Shown one piece after another: positions 36,442 through 44,397 of a DNA stretch of 64,000 bases. The stretch covers positions 310,001-374,000 of the forward strand of contig JBEVJC010000012.1 in the NCBI GenBank assembly GCA_040510375.1, in the 5' to 3' direction. The notes below the pieces were generated by a model. That model did not search any database. It was given only the letters and a program-made list of their open reading frames with translations, and had not been told where the DNA came from. The number at the start of each line of letters is the position of its first letter. Position 1 is the stretch's first letter. Origin of the DNA: JBEVJC01 sp040510375. Lineage in GTDB: Bacteria; Bacteroidota; Bacteroidia; Chitinophagales; Chitinophagaceae. The translations under genes and the position numbers were made by a program.

Positions 36442-37191
36442 TCATTTTCCTTCTGTAGAAGCCGCTGGACTTTCGGGCGTCACCGGTGTCACTTTCCGGT
36501 TCCTGAACAGGATCAGTTTATCACTCACATATTCGATCAGGTCGTCATGGTCCATCTTCCTGGCCTGTTTATATGTGGGTCGGTACATGTACATAAAGAG
36601 GTTAAGCGAATCACCCGTAAGTTTGGTGAGCCTGCCCACAGTGGTCACGGGAAATTTGTCGTCAATATAAAATTCCTTTTCGCGGTTTTCAATCCGTCTT
36701 GCTGCAACACGTTTTTGCTTTGCACGATAGGAAAAAAAACTCAGCGGGCTGATTGATACACCCACACCATCCGTTGGCCGGTTATTACCGGTAATTCCAC
36801 GCATAGAACCTTTCAATTCGTTATATGACTGGCGGCGGTTGATGGAGTCCAGCTGATAACTATTCCTCACCGTAACACCCTTCAAAGAAATCATGTTCAT
36901 CTCCAGGTCGGGATCATAATTGGTGATTAATAAACCAAATGTTACAACAACTGTGTCGGGCACATAGGCGGTGATAGAAAAAACAACAGTATCTCCCTCA
37001 GATGCCGGAATGATGTAATGGCCTATATTGTTGGAGAGTGTTATTTTTTTTGTTTCAAGATTCTGTACCAGCACATTTTCCATTGGTAACTCCGTTTGTC
37101 TGGAACGGATATGACCTTTCAGGTGGTACTGCGAAAAACAGGCAGTCCCCGAAACGAGGAAAATAACAAGTAATAAAAACCGGCTGGACAT
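36442..37191 (-). CDS. secreted protein with carboxypeptidase-regulatory-like domain
   Basis: A 249-residue exported protein; ATG 37191 places the hydrophobic signal (FLLLVIFLVSGTACFSQ) near the N terminus, whereas an ATG at 37212 would add seven residues. The first 90 mature residues, YHLKGHIRSRQTELPMENVLVQNLETKKITLSNNIGHYIIPASEGDTVVFSITAY, form a CarboxypepD_reg-like beta-sandwich, common in Bacteroidota surface proteins. The remainder is rich in basic residues and has no motif I know. Function is unknown. It is convergent with rodA and divergent from the metallo-hydrolase gene. Confidence 0.75.
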   Translation of the reverse strand: MSSRFLLLVIFLVSGTACFSQYHLKGHIRSRQTELPMENVLVQNLETKKITLSNNIGHYIIPASEGDTVVFSITAYVPDTVVVTFGLLITNYDPDLEMNMISLKGVTVRNSYQLDSINRRQSYNELKGSMRGITGNNRPTDGVGVSISPLSFFSYRAKQKRVAARRIENREKEFYIDDKFPVTTVGRLTKLTGDSLNLFMYMYRPTYKQARKMDHDDLIEYVSDKLILFRNRKVTPVTPESPAASTEGK

Positions 37192-37359
37192 AAACAAATT
37201 TACACCGATCATCCGGCCGAAATGTTAAAGGCATCAGAAAGCAGTTTCCTTTTCGTCCTGTTCTTGTACGGTTTTCCGCCACCGGTACGTTCCCTTCGTT
37301 CTGTCCTTTATGGCTTTCCATCAGCGATACGTTTCCCCCGAATCAACGACATTTGCGGA

Positions 37360-38109
37360 ATGAAAGTTATTCCACTGTCAGAAGGTTCCTTCACTATCGA
37401 CCAGACCAAATTATTTGTCCCCTTTGATTTAAGCAGGGATGATCTGGGATCGCGCCCTGCCGGAAGCCTGCTGGTTGAGGTACAAGCCTTTGTAGTGGTC
37501 ACTTCCAGGGATGTTTTATTACTTGATACAGGTCTTGGTTTTGCTGACGAAAATGGCGTTATGCAACTGCATAATAATCTCCGGAAGGCAGGGATAAACC
37601 CGGACTCCATAACCAAGGTGTTGCTTAGTCACCTTCATAAGGACCATTCCGGTGGTGTATCGGAGAGCAGCAACCGGAACCAGCTAAGTTTTCCGCTGGC
37701 CACTTATTATGTGCAGGAATCAGAATACAACTATGCGCTGGAAAAGGGGTCACCCAGTTATATGCCCGATGAGTTCCGGCTACTGGAACAGGCGTCCAAT
37801 GTTGTAAAACTTACGGAAGGGCAGGGCTTCATTGATAACTATATCGAATACCAGGTAACGGGTGCGCATTCAAAATTCCACCAGGTATTCTGGATCAGGG
37901 AAAACGACGAAACCATTTTCTTTGGTGCCGACGATGCGCCGCAGTATGCACAGATGACCTATCGTTTTGCTGCGAAATATGATCTTGATGGTAAAAAAGC
38001 GATGGAGCTAAGAACCATGTGGTGGGCAAAGGGAGAGGAAGAACAATGGACCTTCCTGTTTTACCATGATATAAAAACGCCGGTCTATAGTTTCAAAAAG
38101 GAAAAGTAA
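37360..38109 (+). CDS. metallo-beta-lactamase fold hydrolase
   Basis: A 249-residue cytosolic MBL-fold protein. The metal-binding motif HxHxDH reads SHLHKDHSGG (near residue 90), and the downstream His and Asp ligands are in VTGAHSKFHQVF and FFGADDAPQY. LLLDTGLGF precedes the motif as in the family. Such enzymes include lactonases, glyoxalase II and phosphodiesterases; substrate cannot be told. ATG 37360 (MKVIPLSEGSF) is preferred over a longer frame beginning at 37222, whose extra 46 residues are not family-like and overlap the opposing promoter. Confidence 0.87.
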   Translation: MKVIPLSEGSFTIDQTKLFVPFDLSRDDLGSRPAGSLLVEVQAFVVVTSRDVLLLDTGLGFADENGVMQLHNNLRKAGINPDSITKVLLSHLHKDHSGGVSESSNRNQLSFPLATYYVQESEYNYALEKGSPSYMPDEFRLLEQASNVVKLTEGQGFIDNYIEYQVTGAHSKFHQVFWIRENDETIFFGADDAPQYAQMTYRFAAKYDLDGKKAMELRTMWWAKGEEEQWTFLFYHDIKTPVYSFKKEK

Positions 38110-38160
38110 AGGTTTGAAGGAATTCGTAGTCCTGTACAGTAAAAAGTACAACGACAGCCA

Positions 38161-38562
38161 CTAATTCTTTCGCCTGCCGTTTTTCTGTCGCCGGTCGCGG
38201 ACTTCCTCCCTCAACTGGTTAATGAAATCACGCTGGTGATTGAATACCTGGTTGCTTTTTTGTTCACCGATCACTCCTTTGAAACGATCGCGGTACTTTA
38301 CCTGCAACTCCGCTACTTTTTGTTTCAATACCAGTTTGTCGCCTCGGTTTTCGCGGATGGTGGATCGCCAGTCCTTATAATACTGGACAAAGAGGGGACG
38401 GAATTTTTTTGCTTCCTGATCGTTGAGATCCAGTTTCTTCTGGATATACTCCGTCATTTTATCCCTGATACTTTCATTATCGTCAGTATCATCATCCTCC
38501 TGGGCGGAGAGATGAAGGGTGGTGGCAAATAGTAAACCAAGTATTAGTAGAAATCTTTTCAT
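38161..38562 (-). CDS. small periplasmic protein linked to the ECF sigma operon
   Basis: A 133-residue exported protein with signal peptide MKRFLLILGLLFATTLHLSAQ, then an acidic stretch (EDDDTDDNE) and a long basic helical region with LDLNDQEAKKFRPLFVQYYKDWR, reminiscent of Spy/CpxP-like LTXXQ proteins in layout. ATG 38562 lies 1 bp after the stop of the upstream gene. In Bacteroidota a protein of this kind commonly follows the sigma/anti-sigma pair, perhaps as part of an envelope stress response; that role is inferred from context only. Confidence 0.7.
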   Translation of the reverse strand: MKRFLLILGLLFATTLHLSAQEDDDTDDNESIRDKMTEYIQKKLDLNDQEAKKFRPLFVQYYKDWRSTIRENRGDKLVLKQKVAELQVKYRDRFKGVIGEQKSNQVFNHQRDFINQLREEVRDRRQKNGRRKN

Positions 38563-38563
38563 G

Positions 38564-39364
38564 TTAGTTAAGCAGTGCATCATCTATATCAGACTCCCCA
38601 TTATCTGTCTCGTTTAAAAATTCCTGGATTTCCTGATCAGGTACGTTTTTCACGAGTTTGCTGATCTCTGCTGCGTCGGCGGTATTAATGGCATACAATT
38701 GCGCATTACCTGTGGACTCTAAAGAACCCGGAACAGTGTCGCTGTTTACCGCCACTGCAGTTGCAGTTGGTTGATCCCCGTTACGGTTATAAAAAAAGAA
38801 AGCACTGAAGGAAACAGCAGCAATTACTGCAGCTGCAGCAACCGAACGTTTCCAGTTGAATGAACCCAATGAAATAACCTTCGCCGGTTTTTTACCAATA
38901 ACCACCAGCGGGTCCAGCGATTCAAAATAGCCCGAAGGGACAACGTAAGGATTAATCCTCGCTAAACTACCCAGCAGAGGTGATACAGAGTCGAGTTCAT
39001 TAGTTTCCGCTGGCAGGCCAGCCTGTTGGAAGTATCCCTCCGGTACACGGAAGGGTTGTTTCTTTTTAAGACCGGAAAGAAGCGGCGACAATTCCTCATC
39101 CCTGAGACCGGCCATCGGATCAAGTTCTTCCAGGTAACCCGGAGGAACAGTAAATGGCTGTAACCTGGATAATCCGCTGAGGAGAGGAGAAAGACCGGCC
39201 AGTTCTTCGTTATTTTCAATTGAACGGACCTTCAGTAACATGGTGGAGGCAAACCCTGCGAAATAACCTTCCGGTACAGTAAAAACCTGATCCTGCCGGT
39301 GTTTGCCGGCAAGTGAACTTTGAAGTTCCAGGAGTTCAACTGATATAAGGTTCGGGTGTGTCAT
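38564..39364 (-). CDS. putative anti-sigma factor with repeated VPxGYF motifs
   Basis: A 266-residue protein predicted to have one transmembrane helix (about residues 174-192, VAAAAVIAAVSFSAFFFY), a cytoplasmic N-terminal part and a periplasmic tail. The N-terminal part carries four copies of a motif, FTVPEGYF (28-35), FTVPPGYL (71-78), FRVPEGYF (105-112) and YVVPSGYF (140-147); three of them are preceded by a conserved LSPLLSGL-type segment, giving a unit of about 35-43 residues. No zinc-binding anti-sigma motif is seen. Its position right after the ECF sigma gene (37 bp) suggests it binds that factor, which is an inference. Confidence 0.65.
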   Translation of the reverse strand: MTHPNLISVELLELQSSLAGKHRQDQVFTVPEGYFAGFASTMLLKVRSIENNEELAGLSPLLSGLSRLQPFTVPPGYLEELDPMAGLRDEELSPLLSGLKKKQPFRVPEGYFQQAGLPAETNELDSVSPLLGSLARINPYVVPSGYFESLDPLVVIGKKPAKVISLGSFNWKRSVAAAAVIAAVSFSAFFFYNRNGDQPTATAVAVNSDTVPGSLESTGNAQLYAINTADAAEISKLVKNVPDQEIQEFLNETDNGESDIDDALLN

Positions 39365-39401
39365 TTGTAACGTCTCTTCGACCGGTAACCTGGTCAGAAG
39401 T

Positions 39402-39956
39402 TTAATGATTGAGTATATAGTCCTCTACTTTTTTAACCGCATGGTGATAGCTCGCTTTGAGGGCACCCTCACTGGTGTCGAGTACCCTGCTCATTTCTTC
39501 ATATGGCATTTCATCGTAATACCGCAAACTGAACACGATTCGTTGTTTTTCAGGAAGTTGTTGGATGGCCAGTTGTAATTTCCACTCCAGTTTATTCGCA
39601 TCAAAACCTTCATCGGCCCTGATCTTATCAGATAATCCGGAGTCTTCATTACTCAGGCTGATGGATGCCCGTTTTTTCTGTTGTTCCAGGAAAGTAAGGC
39701 ATTCATTGGTTCCGATACGGTATAGCCAGGTATATAACTGGCTGTCTTCCCGGAAATTTTCAAGTCCCTTCCACACACGGATAAACACATTCTGTAATAC
39801 ATCGTTTGCGTCGTCATGATCAACCACCATCCTGCGGATATGCCAGTAGAGCTTTTCCTGGTATTTCCTGATCAGGGTGGTATAGGCCCGTTCCTTTGTG
39901 GCAGGTACGCGAAACTGGGACAGTAATTCTGCGTCGGTCGCGGCTGTTAGGGCCAT
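39402..39956 (-). CDS. ECF-type RNA polymerase sigma factor
   Basis: A 184-residue group IV sigma-70 factor. Region 2 shows YTTLIRKYQEKLYWHIRRMVVDHDDANDVLQNVFIRVWKGLENF (core binding and -10 recognition) and LYTWLYRIGTNECLTFL; region 4 shows LPEKQRIVFSLRYYDEMPYEEMSRVLDTSEGALKASYHHAVKKVEDYI with the helix-turn-helix at its end. It directs core polymerase to a regulon that cannot be read from this window. The gene leads a three-gene operon with a putative anti-sigma factor and a small exported protein. Confidence 0.93.
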   Translation of the reverse strand: MALTAATDAELLSQFRVPATKERAYTTLIRKYQEKLYWHIRRMVVDHDDANDVLQNVFIRVWKGLENFREDSQLYTWLYRIGTNECLTFLEQQKKRASISLSNEDSGLSDKIRADEGFDANKLEWKLQLAIQQLPEKQRIVFSLRYYDEMPYEEMSRVLDTSEGALKASYHHAVKKVEDYILNH

Positions 39957-39999
39957 TCGTTGATTTTGTACAGGTCAGACCTGCGGGACATGGATTCGT

Positions 40000-40965
40000 T
40001 TAAGCGTTCTTTTTACGCTGGATCACTTTTTCGGCTGCGGCCACGATATCGGGTGTATCCAGGCCATATTTTTTAAGCAGGTCCTTCGGTGTTCCGCTTT
40101 CTCCGAAAGTATCCTTTGTGCCTACATATTCAATCGGAACCGGGAAATTTTTGGCTGCCACCTGTGCAACAGCATCACCCAGTCCGCCGATAATATTATG
40201 TTCTTCAGCAGTAACTGCACATTTCGTTTTCTTCAGCGACTTAAGGATCGCTTCTTCATCAAGTGGTTTGATAGTATGGATATTGATCACTTCCACACTC
40301 AGGCCCTTGGCCTGTAACTCAATACCAGCCTGGATTGCAATCCACACCAGGTGACCGCAGGCAAATATACTCACATCAGTTCCTTCGGAGAAAACCTGGG
40401 CTTTCCCGATTTTGAAATCGGATTCCTTTGTAAAAATCGGCCATACAGGGCGACCAAATCGCAGGTACACCGGTCCTTCATACTCTGCAATAGCTTCAGT
40501 GGCTGCCTTTGTCTGTGCATAGTCGCATGGTACAATCACCGTCATTCCCGGCAACATCTTCATCAGGCCGATATCTTCCAGGATCTGGTGGGTTGCCCCA
40601 TCTTCTCCCAATGTCAGTCCCGCATGGGAAGCGCAGATCTTTACATTTTTATTGCTGTAAGCAACTGACTGCCGGATCTGGTCGTAAACGCGGCCGGTTG
40701 AGAAGTTGGCAAATGTTGTTGTAAAGGGGATCTTACCTCCGATAGTCATTCCCGCTCCAATGCCAATCATATTGGCTTCTGCAATTCCGCATTGTACAAA
40801 ACGTTCGGGGAACTCTTTTATAAATTGGTTCAGTTTCAATGAACCGGCCAGATCTGCTGTAAGTGCCACTACGTTTGGATTCTTACGTGCGGCTTCCACA
40901 ATGCCATCGCCGAATCCGCTTCTTGTGTCTTTATTTCCGGTCGGTTGAATATCTTTTAATTCCAT
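40000..40965 (-). CDS. transketolase, C-terminal subunit
   Basis: A 321-residue protein corresponding to the pyrimidine-binding and C-terminal domains of transketolase (or of DXP synthase-like enzymes). Motifs include DLAGSLKLNQF, ERFVQCGIAEANMIGIGAGM (the catalytic Glu of the Pyr domain), LTLGEDGATHQILEDIGLMKMLPGM, PVYLRFGRP and EEHNIIGGLGDAVAQ. In Bacteroidota and Archaea transketolase is often split; the TPP/PP-domain subunit is normally the gene just upstream. Here the upstream neighbour is galE, so the partner must be encoded elsewhere. The length is normal for the half. Confidence 0.92.
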   Translation of the reverse strand: MELKDIQPTGNKDTRSGFGDGIVEAARKNPNVVALTADLAGSLKLNQFIKEFPERFVQCGIAEANMIGIGAGMTIGGKIPFTTTFANFSTGRVYDQIRQSVAYSNKNVKICASHAGLTLGEDGATHQILEDIGLMKMLPGMTVIVPCDYAQTKAATEAIAEYEGPVYLRFGRPVWPIFTKESDFKIGKAQVFSEGTDVSIFACGHLVWIAIQAGIELQAKGLSVEVINIHTIKPLDEEAILKSLKKTKCAVTAEEHNIIGGLGDAVAQVAAKNFPVPIEYVGTKDTFGESGTPKDLLKKYGLDTPDIVAAAEKVIQRKKNA

Positions 40966-41043
40966 ATTAGTATAATTAGGTTTGTCGCGCTTTTTGTAAA
41001 GATCGGTATTCCGTTAATCAGGCCGTTTATAAAAATCGGGTAA

Positions 41044-42099
41044 TCAGTTCAGCTCGGTAGGCCGGCCACCAAAAATAGCGGCATCTGCTTTCAGCCTTTT
41101 TTCCCATTCCCAGGCTGTAGCCATCATTTCATCAAGGCCATATTCAGGTTTCCATCCAAGTTCATGGGTGGCCAGGTCATTATTCGCATAAATAGCAATC
41201 ACATCGCCGGCGCGACGTGGACCGATTTCGTAATTAAGTTTTACACCGCTGACTTTTTCAAACGACTGGATTGCTTCCAGTACGGTGACCCCGATACCGG
41301 TACCAAGATTGAAGACAGTGTGTTTGAGACTTCCTTCCGCTTTTTCCATGTACTGGATGGCCAGGGTATGTGCATGGGCAATATCACTTACATGGATGAA
41401 GTCGCGCAGGCAGGAACCGTCGCGGGTATCATAGTCGTTTCCATAAACCACCATCTTTGGCAGTTTGCCAATGGCAGTCTGGGTAATGGCAGGAACCAGG
41501 TTCTGGGGGCGACCAATCGGCATTTCACCAATCACATTTGAGCGATGGGCGCCTACCGGGTTGAAATAACGCAACAGGATGGCCTGGGTTCCGGCACCGC
41601 GGGCAAATTCGCGGATGATTTCTTCACCCATTTGTTTGGTGGCGCCATACGGCGATTCTGCAGGTTTGGTAATGGTTTGTTCTGTTACCGGAATTGAATC
41701 CGGATTTCCATACACCGTGCAGGAAGAAGAGAAAACAAAATGGGGGATATTAAATTCCTGTACACATTTTAGCAGGTTGATCAGGGAAGTCAGGTTGTTT
41801 TCAAAATACATCAGCGGTTTTTCCACCGACTCGCCAACCGATTTGTATGCAGCAAAGTGGATAATACCATCAATATCCCTGTTCTCCTGGAAGATGGCGA
41901 ATGTATCATCGAAATTACAGAGGTCAACCTTGTAGTTTTTGACCTTCTGTCCGGTGATGCGTTCCACCCCGGCAAGTATGCCCGGATGGGAGCGACTGTT
42001 GTTATCTACTGAAATTACTTCATAGCCATTCTCCATCAGGTCAACGATGGTATGAGATCCGATATAGCCGCAGCCTCCTGTAACAAGAATTTTACCCAT
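41044..42099 (-). CDS. galE: UDP-glucose 4-epimerase
   Basis: A 351-residue extended short-chain dehydrogenase that interconverts UDP-glucose and UDP-galactose. It has the NAD-binding GGCGYIGSHTIVDL glycine motif at the N terminus, DLCNFDD, the catalytic Ser/Thr region FVFSSSCTVYGNPDS, the YxxxK motif SPYGATKQMGEEI, and the sugar-binding RYFNPVGAHRS and DYDTRDGSCLRDFIHVSDIA segments typical of GalE. It could supply UDP-galactose for envelope glycans. It lies 78 bp upstream of the transketolase gene on the same strand. Confidence 0.96.
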   Translation of the reverse strand: MGKILVTGGCGYIGSHTIVDLMENGYEVISVDNNSRSHPGILAGVERITGQKVKNYKVDLCNFDDTFAIFQENRDIDGIIHFAAYKSVGESVEKPLMYFENNLTSLINLLKCVQEFNIPHFVFSSSCTVYGNPDSIPVTEQTITKPAESPYGATKQMGEEIIREFARGAGTQAILLRYFNPVGAHRSNVIGEMPIGRPQNLVPAITQTAIGKLPKMVVYGNDYDTRDGSCLRDFIHVSDIAHAHTLAIQYMEKAEGSLKHTVFNLGTGIGVTVLEAIQSFEKVSGVKLNYEIGPRRAGDVIAIYANNDLATHELGWKPEYGLDEMMATAWEWEKRLKADAAIFGGRPTELN

Positions 42100-42161
42100 A
42101 TTAAAAAGTTCCCGGCAAAAGTCAGGATTTTTTTGGGAATTGCGGGAGAAGGATTTTGAAT

Positions 42162-42212
42162 AAAAAAGGGAGGGGTTTTACAGCGGGAAAACCTACTGTA
42201 AAACCCCTCCCT
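42162..42212 (-). terminator. terminator of the Pit operon
   Basis: A perfect 17-bp stem, with arms at 42167-42183 and 42196-42212, closes a 12-nt loop and is followed on the minus strand by six T (A-run at 42162-42167). It starts 15 bp behind the pit stop. Confidence 0.95.
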
Positions 42213-42226
42213 GAATACGATTATGA

Positions 42227-43429
42227 TTAGTTGATCAGGTGAACGAGATGATATACCCCAAGGGCAATTAAGGCGCTGACCGGGATGGTCAGGACCCAGG
42301 CCCAGATGAGGTTAATGGTCACTCCCCACCTTACGGCCGAAAGGCGTTTGGTGGCACCTACACCCATAATGGCTCCCGTAATGGTATGCGTGGTACTAAC
42401 CGGGATTTTCAGGGCTTCGGTTATAAAGAGGGTAAGTGCACCCGCTGTTTCCGCAGCCACCCCTTCAAAAGGTGTCACCTTGGTAATCCGGGTACCCATG
42501 GTTTTTACGATCTTCCATCCGCCACTCATGGTACCCAATGCGATGGCACTGTAACAGGCGATGGGGATCCACCATTCCATATGTCCGATATGATAACGCA
42601 CCGGATCACTTACAATCAATGCGGCCATGATCACACCCATTACTTTCTGTGCGTCGTTACCACCATGTCCCACACTGAAAATAGCAGATGATACCAGTTG
42701 CAGTCGTTTGAACCAGATATTGGCCCTGTGGGCATTCAGCCTGCTGAGGAATAAGGAGAAGAATGCCATGATCAGTACGATCGCGGAAAGTAGGATCCAT
42801 TTGAAGTTTTCCGAATGGAAGATCACTTTGAATACATACGACTCGTAATGGGTCTTGAGTTTGGAGACATCTGTTTCCAGTGCAAAAAACAGGAAACAAA
42901 GAATGAACAGGATTACACCGATGGAAAACAGTCGCGGTCCCCAGCCCTTCCGGAACGAATAGATAAACCAGAGTGAGATCACAAATGCCATGAACATCCC
43001 GATCAGCGGTGCAAGGAAGATGAACAGGGCGATCTGGATAACGGGCGATGAATTCACAGCGGCAAATGATCCGGTATGCGCCAGTGCGGCACCAATCAGT
43101 CCTCCGATCAGCGTATGCGAGGAGGACGAAGGAATCCCTCTCCACCAGGTGAACAGGTTCCAGATAATAGCGGCTACCAGTCCCGAGAAAATCACTTCAA
43201 GGGTAATATATTCTGTCTTCACCGTTTTGGCAATGGTATTGGCCACGCCATGATCACGGAAGATAAAAAAGGCAACGAAATTGAAAAGGGCCGCCCAGAG
43301 CACCGCCTGGAAGGGGGTAAGCACCTTGGTAGATACAACTGTGGCAATAGAGTTTGCCGCATCGTGGAAGCCGTTGATATAATCGAAGATCAGGGCTAGT
43401 ACTATAATGACTATTAAAAAACTGGCCAT
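42227..43429 (-). CDS. pit: inorganic phosphate transporter, PiT family
   Basis: A 400-residue membrane protein with about ten helices. The two PiT half-repeats are visible: YINGFHDAANSIATVVSTKVLTPFQAVLWAALFNF near the N terminus and FSVGHGGNDAQKVMGVIMAALIV in the second half, plus the conserved SSSHTLIGGLIGAALAH and STTHTITGAIMGVGATKR. It imports phosphate (usually as a metal-phosphate complex) driven by the proton gradient. It follows the DUF47 gene by 48 bp on the same strand, the standard Pit/DUF47 pair, and ends at a strong terminator. Confidence 0.96.
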   Translation of the reverse strand: MASFLIVIIVLALIFDYINGFHDAANSIATVVSTKVLTPFQAVLWAALFNFVAFFIFRDHGVANTIAKTVKTEYITLEVIFSGLVAAIIWNLFTWWRGIPSSSSHTLIGGLIGAALAHTGSFAAVNSSPVIQIALFIFLAPLIGMFMAFVISLWFIYSFRKGWGPRLFSIGVILFILCFLFFALETDVSKLKTHYESYVFKVIFHSENFKWILLSAIVLIMAFFSLFLSRLNAHRANIWFKRLQLVSSAIFSVGHGGNDAQKVMGVIMAALIVSDPVRYHIGHMEWWIPIACYSAIALGTMSGGWKIVKTMGTRITKVTPFEGVAAETAGALTLFITEALKIPVSTTHTITGAIMGVGATKRLSAVRWGVTINLIWAWVLTIPVSALIALGVYHLVHLIN

Positions 43430-43477
43430 AGTTCAGGTTAAGATCAGCAATGGAAGAACGCGGTTAAGGAGCAGGGA

Positions 43478-44125
43478 TTACGCGTATTTAATAATAATAG
43501 ATTCGATGACATTGCTGGCATCCTCGCACTTGTCGGTTACGATCTCCATGACCTGGTAGATCTCCCTTTTTTTAATCACTTCCTTGGCATCGGGTTCGGT
43601 ATCGAATAAACGTTCGATGCTCATATCAAATACATCATCCGCCTGATTTTCGATACTGTTGATCTTCACCAGGGCCTCAGTGATGTTCCGCATATTTTTC
43701 ATATCACGCAATTCTTTCACCGCAATCCGGATCTGGTGGGCGCCCTGTTCTATGAGTTCTGCCATTTTCTGCATACCCATATCATTCGGGTTCACGCGGT
43801 AGAAGTTGATCTTCTTGGCCGACGCGTAGATATAATCCGCGATATCGTCGAGCGAAGTAGCCAGGTAATGGATGTCTTCGCGGTCGAATGGTGTAATAAA
43901 GTTGCGACCCAGCTCTGTGAAAATGCTATGTGTCAGTTCATCATTGGCATGTTCCAGGTCTTCTATCATTTTGATCAGTACGGCCCGTTTATCGAAATCG
44001 ATCTCGGCTACCACCTTTTTCATAATGCTACCCATCGTCGCAACGTTGTCGGCAACCTGCTCAAAAAGTTCGAAGAAAATCCTGTTCTTCGGCATAAAAA
44101 TCTTCAGAAATGAATTAAGTCCCAT
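43478..44125 (-). CDS. DUF47 family PhoU-like protein (Pit accessory)
   Basis: A 215-residue all-helical PhoU-like protein: FFELFEQVADNVATMGSIMKKV, a HANDELTHSIFTELGRNFITPFDREDIHYLATSLDDIADYIYASAKKI segment (conserved DR/DE metal-binding motif) and a C-terminal repeat. DUF47 proteins are encoded next to PiT transporters in many bacteria and are thought to regulate phosphate uptake, as PhoU does for Pst. It leads the two-gene operon with pit and is divergent from the TonB receptor gene; the Pho boxes in between point to the receptor, not to this gene. Confidence 0.92.
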   Translation of the reverse strand: MGLNSFLKIFMPKNRIFFELFEQVADNVATMGSIMKKVVAEIDFDKRAVLIKMIEDLEHANDELTHSIFTELGRNFITPFDREDIHYLATSLDDIADYIYASAKKINFYRVNPNDMGMQKMAELIEQGAHQIRIAVKELRDMKNMRNITEALVKINSIENQADDVFDMSIERLFDTEPDAKEVIKKREIYQVMEIVTDKCEDASNVIESIIIKYA

Positions 44126-44316
44126 ACGGTTATTTTAACTGTAGCGAAAATAGACCCCTTATTCTCTGATAATGGGCTTTATTCCAATAATTAATGATTC
44201 CTTAATATAGGATTTGGCCTTTCTGGCCTGTAACTTGAACTTCACGGGGTATTTTAGGGACAAACACGGCCCAACACGCTGGTTTTCATACTAAAAAATT
44301 GGCCTTAATATTACGG

Positions 44317-44382
44317 TAACATTGCCTTCACAATTGCTTAACGCTCCGGTAACAGCCCGTTAACCTAGCAGGTATTCCTTTG
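44317..44382 (+). promoter_or_regulatory. Pho-box array and promoter of the TonB receptor gene
   Basis: Core words with an exact 11-bp period begin at 44317 (TAAC), 44328 (TCAC), 44339 (TAAC), 44350 (TAAC) and 44361 (TAAC). Ten bp after the last core comes the -7-like element TTCCTTTG (44375-44382), and the ATG is 15 bp further. The spacing and phase match PhoB-type direct-repeat operators that replace the upstream promoter element. The same arrangement recurs before the phosphatase gene at 51311. Confidence 0.75.
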
Positions 44383-44397
44383 TCGGAAATTACTGCT

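Noticed and set aside
44126..44316. Pho boxes directed at the DUF47-pit operon
   Set aside because: On the minus strand only one ATTA/CTTA pair is spaced 11 bp and no -7 element follows; not enough to claim.
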